From the NCBI GenBank assembly GCA_017563195.1, contig JAFXDO010000060.1:1-37508 (forward strand): 37,508 nucleotides of DNA. The letters run 5' to 3'. Under the pieces are notes generated by a model, which had not been told where the DNA came from, did not search any database, and saw only the letters and a list, made by a program, of their open reading frames with translations. This document shows, in pieces, positions 32,440 through 37,508 of the stretch. The DNA is from Clostridia bacterium. GTDB lineage: Bacteria > Bacillota > Clostridia > Oscillospirales > CAG-382. The position numbers were made by a program, and so were the translations under genes. How positions within the stretch are numbered: the stretch's first letter is position 1; each line of letters opens with the position of its first letter.

Positions 32440-34117
32440 AGGTTCCGTTCTTGATCGCCTCGTTGTCCTGCTTGACCTGCGCGACGTTGTTTTCGTGTCC
32501 GCTCTTGCTCGACGCGTAATAGGTCTTACCCGCGTCGTTGGAAACGAAGAAATATGCGTCGATGTCCCTGCCGCTGCTCGTCTGAGGTGCGGTGGGGAAG
32601 AGGGTCGCGTACAGCGCGTCAAGTCCGGGGCTGCTTATGGCTCCGGGAGGCAGACCGTTGTAAAGATAGGTGTTGTAGGGGGTTTCGTAGGACGGGTCGA
32701 GCTGGGTCGAATCCGAAACACGCTCGGGCAACGCGTACTGAATGGTAGCGTCACTTTCGAGCTTGGGGAAGCTCGACGGATGCGAAAGTCTGTTGTGGAA
32801 GACGTATGAGATCGCGTAGAAGTCGTCGACCGTGCCGCCCTCGCTCTGTACCATCGATGCGAGCACGACTATATCGTCGAAGTCCATGCCGTATTTGTCG
32901 AGCATCGTCTGCTGATAGCTTTCGCCCTTCGAGTTCTTGCGTGTGAAGTCGCGCCAGAACTTGTCGTTGAAGGCGTTGAGCATCTTGTTGATGACGTAGA
33001 CCTCGTCCTCGGTGGTGTAAAAATCGTAGGTATCGGGGTAGAGATATCCCTCAAGACGGTATTTTCTGTCGGTGGAATAGCCCTTTTCGTCAAGCAGCTT
33101 GACGAACTCCCAGCTGTAGGGATAGTTGTTGATAGCCTCGATGTATGCATCTCTTTCTCCGACGCCGCTCGTCACGAGAAGATCGATGATCTGCTCGATG
33201 GTGAAGCCCTCGGGGATGGTGACGCGTACTATTTCGCGCTTTACGTTGTTCGCGGTAAGCACGGTTATAAGCTGTGAATAGTTGTAATTCGTGTTGAGCG
33301 TGTAATCGCCGGGGACGTATTCGCTCGAGCTGTCGCCGTCGCTTCGGTAGCTCATATAAATGGAGTAGACCCAGTTATATTCGATGAGCCCCTTTTCCTC
33401 AAGCAGCTTGCCGACGGATTCGTGCGTCGCGTTTTCGTCGATGGTTATGGTTACCTCACGGGTGTCGGACACCAGCGCGAAGATGTCGTTTGCAATAGTG
33501 ATGATATAGTAGGAAAGGTAAGCCGATACGATAAGCACGAGCGCGATGTAGACGACCGCCTTGGGAACCACCGCAAGTCGACCGAAAATGCGCCTGAATA
33601 TGCCGACCTTTTCATCGTCCTCCTCGACGACGGGCGCTTGCTCGACAGGCTCAGGCTCGCTTTCGTCAACGAGCAGGTGGTCGGTGAAGTGAGGCGCGGT
33701 ATCTCCCTGCACGCCGCTTGCGCTTGCACCCTGCTGTGCCGAGGAAGCGTCGCTTTCCTCGGTGAGGTGGGAAAAGATCGAGACCGGAATTTCGCCGTCA
33801 CAGCAGTCGTTCGACGCTTCGTCGGGCGTGCTTTCCTCTGCGGGAATATCTCTGCCGCCGTTGAGTATTTCGAGAATCTCGTCGACGTGGCTACCGCTTA
33901 CCGATTCGATGCTTTCGTCCGAAACGGGAGGCTCGACAACCTCTTTGACCTCGAGAGCGTCATTCGCCTCGACGGGCGCTTCAGCCGATTCGCTCTGCGC
34001 GTGTGCAACGTCGGAGCCGTTATTTTCGACCGCTTTTTCGGCGTTGCCGTTGTCGTCGTTGAATTCGTTCAATATTTCGAACAGATCGTCCGCACGGCTG
34101 CGTTCGTTTTCTGCCAT
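32429..34117 (-). CDS. mltG: Endolytic transglycosylase MltG with an acidic N-terminal region
   Basis: This 562-aa enzyme cleaves nascent glycan strands at the membrane and sets their length. Residues 1-170 are acidic, low-complexity and cytosolic; they include the repeated motif DDLFEILN (10-17) and DEILEILN (79-86). One membrane helix spans about 186-208. The outer part begins with a LysM-like subdomain (VTITIDENATHESVGKLL), followed by the YceG catalytic domain with EGYLYPDTY (356-364), LASMVQSEGG (catalytic Glu426), FHNRLSHPSSFPKLESDATIQYAL and GLPPGAISSPGLDAL. Typical MltG is 340-380 aa; the excess is the cytosolic region. It follows a CPBP protease gene by 16 bp. Confidence 0.95.
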   Translation of the reverse strand: MAENERSRADDLFEILNEFNDDNGNAEKAVENNGSDVAHAQSESAEAPVEANDALEVKEVVEPPVSDESIESVSGSHVDEILEILNGGRDIPAEESTPDEASNDCCDGEIPVSIFSHLTEESDASSAQQGASASGVQGDTAPHFTDHLLVDESEPEPVEQAPVVEEDDEKVGIFRRIFGRLAVVPKAVVYIALVLIVSAYLSYYIITIANDIFALVSDTREVTITIDENATHESVGKLLEEKGLIEYNWVYSIYMSYRSDGDSSSEYVPGDYTLNTNYNYSQLITVLTANNVKREIVRVTIPEGFTIEQIIDLLVTSGVGERDAYIEAINNYPYSWEFVKLLDEKGYSTDRKYRLEGYLYPDTYDFYTTEDEVYVINKMLNAFNDKFWRDFTRKNSKGESYQQTMLDKYGMDFDDIVVLASMVQSEGGTVDDFYAISYVFHNRLSHPSSFPKLESDATIQYALPERVSDSTQLDPSYETPYNTYLYNGLPPGAISSPGLDALYATLFPTAPQTSSGRDIDAYFFVSNDAGKTYYASSKSGHENNVAQVKQDNEAIKNGTYED

Positions 34118-34133
34118 TATAAAGCCTCCTTCG

Positions 34134-35048
34134 TCAGGTTAAAAGCGAAAAGATGATAAATATCACGGTGAGCAGGATGAACGTCGGCGAGAAGAATACT
34201 TTTGCCGCGTTTTTGATGCTTTTGGGCGGAATTTCCTCTATCGGGGGACGCTCGGCGTAGCCGATGCAGATGCTTTCAACGCGGGAAAGCAGGAAAATGA
34301 GCGTCAGCGCCGTAAGCACGGCAAGCACGAACCCGATGAAGAACGCCCCGTTTTTGATTACCGTTACCCGCAAAAACGCGTCGCTTGCATAGATGCTCAA
34401 CGTGTTCGAGAGCAGGTGAAGCGCGATCGACGGGATTATCGAGCGGGTCACCGCGGTCACAAAGCCGAACAAAAGCCCCGAAAATAGGTATATCGCCATG
34501 TTCTCCACAGAAAAATGAAGCATTGCGAAGCAGACCGCAGAAATGATTATCGCGTTTGCGGTTCCGTATCTTCTGTATTCGCTGAAAACGATGCCGCGGA
34601 AGAACAGCTCCTCGCAAAAAGCGGGAATGATTATCAGCGAAAGGATGATTTCAAGGTTGCCGCTGCCCTCGGTCGTGCCCGAGAAGTCCTGATAAAAGTT
34701 GACGAGCGACGCGACCTGACCGCCGTACACGAAGTAGAAATACTTCAAAAGAAGCATTCCGCTGATGAAAAACAACGCGGCAAATATCAAAAACAGGAGC
34801 TGCGGTCCGTTTTTCGGGACGATGAGCATAGGACTGTCGAGCCTTCTGCCCTTGATAAGGTAATAGACCATACAAGGGAGCGCAAGCACGACGAGCTGTA
34901 TTACGCCTATCGCGAGAAAGAGGTTGGTGTCGGAATTGACCCGCGCGAACGCGAGCTTGCTCGCCTGCATAAAGAGCACGACGAAAATGACCAGCAACGG
35001 CGTGGTTATAGTCGGACTTTTAAGCTTTTCCTTGAGCGATTCAGACAT
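34134..35048 (-). CDS. CPBP-family intramembrane metalloprotease
   Basis: This 304-aa protein has about eight membrane helices. It carries the three family motifs: EELFFRG with Glu146/Glu147 and Arg151, FAMLH at 174-178, and HLLSN at 211-215, which together form the intramembrane active site of CAAX-protease/bacteriocin-processing (Abi) proteins. Bacterial members process peptides or serve in bacteriocin immunity; the substrate here is unknown, and no bacteriocin gene is adjacent. It lies between DJ-1/PfpI and mltG in the long operon. Confidence 0.9.
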   Translation of the reverse strand: MSESLKEKLKSPTITTPLLVIFVVLFMQASKLAFARVNSDTNLFLAIGVIQLVVLALPCMVYYLIKGRRLDSPMLIVPKNGPQLLFLIFAALFFISGMLLLKYFYFVYGGQVASLVNFYQDFSGTTEGSGNLEIILSLIIIPAFCEELFFRGIVFSEYRRYGTANAIIISAVCFAMLHFSVENMAIYLFSGLLFGFVTAVTRSIIPSIALHLLSNTLSIYASDAFLRVTVIKNGAFFIGFVLAVLTALTLIFLLSRVESICIGYAERPPIEEIPPKSIKNAAKVFFSPTFILLTVIFIIFSLLT

Positions 35049-35082
35049 TTTTGCCCCTCCCTTCGCGTTATTTTTCGCGTGT

Positions 35083-35631
35083 TTATTCGTATCTTACGCT
35101 TGCGCGCATTTCGTTTGCGGCGTTTGCGCCGAACATTACCTCGATAAGCTTGAAGCCGAATTCGAACGAAGCGCCCATCCCCTCTGCGGTGATGAAGATA
35201 TCGTCGTGCTCGACCTTTTTGCCGGTGATGTTTGCGTAACGGAGATGCTCGGCGAAGCTGGGATAAACCGCCGCGTTTCTGCCGTCGAGCAGACGCATCT
35301 TGCCGAGTATCGAGGGAGCCGCGCAGATAGCCGCGATGTAGCTGCCTCTCTTTGCAGCGTACTCGATAAGGTCAAGCACACGGGGGTTCTTTTCGAGGTT
35401 GGTGGTGCCGGGAAGCCCGCCGGGAAGCACGATGCAATCCATATCATCCTTGCGGAGCTCGTCAATGGTGATGTCGGCGGAAACAGATATCTCGTGCGCG
35501 CCGGGAACCGAAAGACCGCCCTCGGTCGCGACAAGCACTACGTTTGCGCCTGCGCGCTTCAAAAGGTCCGCGGGGATAAGTGCCTCGCATTCCTCAAAGC
35601 CTCTTGCCAAAAGAATATATACGGTAGCCAT
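35083..35631 (-). CDS. DJ-1/PfpI-family protein (YajL/ThiJ-like)
   Basis: This 182-aa protein has the nucleophile elbow AAICAAPSILG with Cys103 and a conserved acidic residue in GFEECEAL near 11-18, as in DJ-1 and YajL. VLPGGLPGTTNL near 68-79 is another signature. Family members act as stress-responsive chaperones, glyoxalases or suggested deglycases; the specific activity is disputed and not decided here. Length matches YajL (about 190). It lies 30 bp after the tmk-like gene. Confidence 0.92.
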   Translation of the reverse strand: MATVYILLARGFEECEALIPADLLKRAGANVVLVATEGGLSVPGAHEISVSADITIDELRKDDMDCIVLPGGLPGTTNLEKNPRVLDLIEYAAKRGSYIAAICAAPSILGKMRLLDGRNAAVYPSFAEHLRYANITGKKVEHDDIFITAEGMGASFEFGFKLIEVMFGANAANEMRASVRYE

Positions 35632-35661
35632 TTTTAACTTCCTTTCAGTCGTTTATATAGA

Positions 35662-36342
35662 TCATTCCGCCAATTCGGGAATGACTTCCTTGAGTCTTTC
35701 AATAATTTCTGCCTGAATCTCCTCGCGCGGGCGAAGCTGTCCGTCACGTGCGCAGTCGATCTTTATCCAGCCGAGCTTTTCGGCGGAATAAAGCGCGGCG
35801 CGGTAGGAGTTTTCGAGATGCTTTACGTTATTTTCGTGAATATCCTTTTCGGCACCCGTTTCGTCACAGCGGTGCTGTATCATTTTCTGCGATACCTCGG
35901 GCGGAACGCAGAGGTAAACCACCGCGTCGGGCTTGGGCACACCCAATTTGTTATATTCGTAATCCATGAGCCAAGAAAGAAAGGCGTCGTACTCGCTTTC
36001 GTCAAGCTTCGAAAGCTGATGGACCGCGTTTGCCGAGGTGTATCGGTTCGCGAGAATGATACTTCCGTTGTCGTAATCTCTTTTCCAGTCGAGCATATAC
36101 GAGCAGTATCTGTCCGCACCGAAGAAGCTCGAGGCGGCGAAGGGGTTTACGATTTCGGGGTCGTCTCCGAACCTGCCGCGCAGATACATATTGACGTGTG
36201 CCGAGTAGTCGGGATCGTAGGTGGGGAAGGAAAGATAACGGTAGGGAAGCCCTATACCTTCGAGTTTGTCCTTCAAAAGCTCGGTCTGGGTCATCTTTCC
36301 CGATGCGTCCAGCCCGTCGATTGCGATAAGGCGTTTTTTCAT
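35662..36342 (-). CDS. tmk: Thymidylate kinase-like nucleotide kinase
   Basis: This protein has about 226 aa. ATG 36342 is preferred over GTG 36351 because GGGAG lies 8 nt upstream. The P-loop reads GLDASGKMTQ, a variant of the usual GxDGxGKTTQ, keeping the glycine, lysine and threonine. FFGADRYCSYMLDW fits the DR(Y) substrate region, and LANRYTSANAVHQ matches the DRYTxSxxxYQ motif with Asn in place of Asp. QHRCDETGAEKDIHE is the lid position. It should phosphorylate dTMP in the cytosol; the substitutions leave a small chance of another nucleoside monophosphate. It heads the 18-gene run behind a good promoter. Confidence 0.8.
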   Translation of the reverse strand: MKKRLIAIDGLDASGKMTQTELLKDKLEGIGLPYRYLSFPTYDPDYSAHVNMYLRGRFGDDPEIVNPFAASSFFGADRYCSYMLDWKRDYDNGSIILANRYTSANAVHQLSKLDESEYDAFLSWLMDYEYNKLGVPKPDAVVYLCVPPEVSQKMIQHRCDETGAEKDIHENNVKHLENSYRAALYSAEKLGWIKIDCARDGQLRPREEIQAEIIERLKEVIPELAE

Positions 36343-36402
36343 GCTCTTCACTCCCTCTTCCTTGTCAACAGGGTATAGTTATCGATTATTTCTCAATATA
36401 TA

Positions 36403-36431
36403 AATATACCACAACTATTACTAAATTGCAA
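36403..36431 (-). promoter_or_regulatory. Promoter of the tmk-to-folD run
   Basis: On the minus strand TTGCAA (36426-36431), 17-bp spacer, TATATT (36403-36408), about 60 bp before the tmk start. It is the only strong promoter I found upstream of the run. Confidence 0.7.
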
Positions 36432-36595
36432 GTAAATTGCGATAAAAAGAGGGCTTGAATCACTGTATACGACACAGTTTGAAAAAATTTTGAGTTTTTT
36501 TGAAAAAATTTAAAATTTATTATAGACGAAATGCCGATTAACGACATTATATAGTAGAATGGCAAAGCATGAACGCTTGATCCGTCGATTACGCG

Positions 36596-36624
36596 TTGAC
36601 AATGCGTTGAACCCATAGTATAAT
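36596..36624 (+). promoter_or_regulatory. Consensus promoter upstream of the lipoprotein gene
   Basis: TTGACA (36596-36601), exactly 17 bp, TATAAT (36619-36624): all 12 positions match the vegetative consensus. The expected start of transcription (about 36631) falls inside an AAAAGGAGG that precedes a 5-codon frame, and leaves a leader of about 120 nt before the lipoprotein gene. Confidence 0.8.
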
Positions 36625-36749
36625 AAAAGGAGGCGAGTCCGATGGGTATTAACGTTTGAGATTTGCTTGAAGCGGATGAAAAATGAGCAAAATAGTTCTC
36701 GTAGGGTGTCGTATTGATCCGGCATTATCAAGTATAGTAAAGGAGTTGG

Positions 36750-37343
36750 ATGTGGAATATGATTAAGATTTACAAAGGTTTATTGATTTTAATGGCGCTT
36801 TGCCTGCTTTTTGTCGGCGGATGTGCGCAGGATTCCGATCAGAGCTCGGTTGCCGAATCGTCGAGCGACGTTTCGGATGGATCTGCGGAATCGTCGGGCA
36901 ACGAGTCGATCGAGTCCTCCGATATCGTTGAATCCTCCGAAGGCGATCAAAGCGATGCATCGAGCGACGTTTCGGATTATATAGGCGACGACGTTTTGGT
37001 TTCGGAATGCATTACGATGACCACCGACTCGAATGAATACGACCGCACTTACAAAAACATCTCCCTAACGATCGTTTCTTCGCACAAGGATGAGGAAATC
37101 TCACACGGCGACGAGTTCCTTGTGCAATATTGGAACGGCGAGAAATGGTTGACCTACACCGACGGCGTTAGTTGGCATGAAGAGCTTCTTTACTTTACAG
37201 GCGAAACAACCCATAAAGTAAGCTTCAATCGCCTGCCTGTCGGATATGAAAAATACCGCGTTGTCGGTAAGTTCAGAGCCCCCTGCCAAGACAATCAAGA
37301 GGTAGTTGCCTTTTCGAACGAATTTATATATATCACCGAATAA
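36750..37343 (+). CDS. Serine/aspartate-rich lipoprotein with Ig-like C-terminal domain
   Basis: This 197-aa protein is unrecognised overall. Residues 1-25 are a lipoprotein signal ending in VGGC (Cys25). Residues 26-76 are a serine, aspartate and glutamate-rich spacer containing SSDVSD twice, encoded by an identical 18-bp repeat at 36861-36878 and 36960-36977. Residues about 85-197 look like a beta-sandwich (SLTIVSSHKDEEISHGDEF, then QYWNGEKWLTYTDG, RLPVGYEKYRVVGKF and FSNEFIYITE), similar in style to bacterial Ig-like domains of Clostridia. AAGGAG lies 4 nt before the ATG. It is probably surface-exposed; function unknown. Confidence 0.82.
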   Translation: MWNMIKIYKGLLILMALCLLFVGGCAQDSDQSSVAESSSDVSDGSAESSGNESIESSDIVESSEGDQSDASSDVSDYIGDDVLVSECITMTTDSNEYDRTYKNISLTIVSSHKDEEISHGDEFLVQYWNGEKWLTYTDGVSWHEELLYFTGETTHKVSFNRLPVGYEKYRVVGKFRAPCQDNQEVVAFSNEFIYITE

Positions 37344-37366
37344 AAGAAGAATCTCCCTTAACCGTT

Positions 37367-37393
37367 TGTGAACCGAACCGTTAAAAACGGACA
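37367..37393 (+). mobile_element. Putative left terminal repeat of an IS3-family element
   Basis: A sequence running from TGTGAACCGAACCG to AAAAACGGACA has the look of IS3-family left ends (TG, a C-rich middle, AAAA, GGACA). It lies 23 bp past the lipoprotein stop and 55 bp before a start codon. The exact first base could be 37367 or 37369. The right end is outside the window, so this assignment rests on the end and the first codons only. Confidence 0.6.
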
Positions 37394-37405
37394 ATGAAAA
37401 AAACA

Positions 37406-37441
37406 CCCTCCTATGGTATAATTAGAAAAACCATAGGAGGG
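37406..37441 (+). promoter_or_regulatory. Inverted repeat around the transposase promoter and ribosome site
   Basis: CCCTCCTATGG (37406-37416) and CCATAGGAGGG (37431-37441) are perfect 11-bp complements. Between them is TATAAT (37417-37422), a likely -10. The right arm contains the AGGAGG used by the gene starting at 37449. RNA begun at this promoter has only the right arm; RNA reading through from outside would fold and hide the ribosome site. Confidence 0.75.
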
Positions 37442-37448
37442 AATTTTT

Positions 37449-37508
37449 ATGCCAAGAGACTACCGACACATAGGGCAGTACGAAAAAGAAATACTGTTAC
37501 TTAAAGAA
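37449..37508 (+). CDS. IS3-family transposase OrfA-like protein, 5' end only
   Basis: Only 20 codons are inside the window. The translation starts MPRDYRHIGQYEKEIL and continues with a charged helix; this matches my recollection of the start of helix-turn-helix OrfA proteins of IS3-like elements in Clostridia. AGGAGG lies 9 nt upstream. The neighbouring IS-like end and the hairpin over the ribosome site support the assignment. The gene is truncated by the window edge, not by mutation. Confidence 0.65.
   Translation, partial: MPRDYRHIGQYEKEILLLKE

Larger units (their letters stand above)
36343..36749. other. 407-bp intergenic region with divergent promoters
   Basis: AT-rich DNA (notably 36370-36530) separates the tmk-headed run from the plus-strand lipoprotein gene. 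It holds one promoter for each side (given separately) and a tiny frame at 36642-36659 (MGINV and stop) behind a strong AAAAGGAGG. I find no hairpin terminator, tRNA or longer convincing gene in it. Confidence 0.7.

Noticed and set aside
32440..32622. N-terminal extension of the U32 protein to an upstream in-frame start.
   Set aside because: The added 61 residues are out-of-frame mltG sequence rich in Arg and Thr, while the family N-terminus begins exactly at ATG 32439.
36386..36731. Two minus-strand frames of about 75 codons upstream of tmk.
   Set aside because: They cover both promoters of the intergenic region, have AT-driven composition, lack ribosome sites and resemble nothing known.

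Overview
This window looks like chromosomal DNA from an anaerobic Firmicute of class Clostridia, probably a gut Oscillospiraceae/Ruminococcaceae-type organism. The evidence is a thiamine-diphosphate 2-oxoacid:ferredoxin oxidoreductase with its own 2[4Fe-4S] ferredoxin, the DXP-pathway genes ispD and ispF, the YfmF/YfmH M16 peptidase pair, strong GGAGG ribosome sites, TTGACA/TTGCAA-TATAAT promoters and a cell-anchored serpin. This placement is inferred from gene content; no rRNA or other taxonomic marker is present. I see no tRNA, rRNA, CRISPR array or replication origin.

Layout. 1-2.6 kb (minus): ECF sigma factor, single-pass anti-sigma-like protein and serpin lipoprotein, closed by a terminator at the window edge. 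2.7-4.4 kb (plus): peptidase T and a small zinc-ribbon membrane protein. 4.4-7.6 kb (minus): a 1052-residue protein that starts as a complete ECF sigma factor and continues into about 860 residues containing a duplicated module. 7.7-10.4 kb (minus): an O-acetyltransferase followed by an exported, membrane-anchored DUF4855 protein. 10.4-14.9 kb (plus): trmO, tex and gdhA, each with a promoter. 14.9-15.8 kb: an AT-rich pair, a four-pass membrane protein and an XRE repressor, transcribed divergently around twin ACATATGTG sites. 15.9-19.5 kb (minus): a CarD-like regulator with an SGNH hydrolase; an operon of two micro membrane proteins (74 and 46 aa) and a PstS-like binding protein; and a second SGNH hydrolase. 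19.7-20.3 kb (plus): an XRE regulator with four membrane segments.

20.4-36.3 kb (minus) is an almost gap-free run of 18 genes. It starts at a TTGCAA-17-TATATT promoter and ends at a bidirectional terminator: tmk-like kinase, DJ-1/PfpI, CPBP protease, mltG, U32 (TrhP-like), P-loop ATPase, ferredoxin, 2-oxoacid oxidoreductase alpha/beta/gamma, ispD, ispF, nagA, nagB, yfmF, yfmH, lgt, folD. No gap exceeds 34 bp and many genes overlap by 1-11 bp. It joins envelope work (glycan strand termination, lipoprotein lipidation, amino-sugar recycling, isoprenoid precursors), tRNA and EF-P modification, one-carbon metabolism and ferredoxin-linked 2-oxoacid oxidation.

36.3-37.5 kb (plus): a serine/aspartate-rich lipoprotein behind a consensus promoter, then the left end and first codons of what looks like an IS3-family element cut by the window edge.

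The most novel-looking parts are the giant sigma factor with its duplicated C-terminal module, the sigma/anti-sigma/serpin cassette, the orphan PstS-like operon with micro-proteins, and the TCTACC/GGTAGA site cluster at 19.55-19.64 kb.
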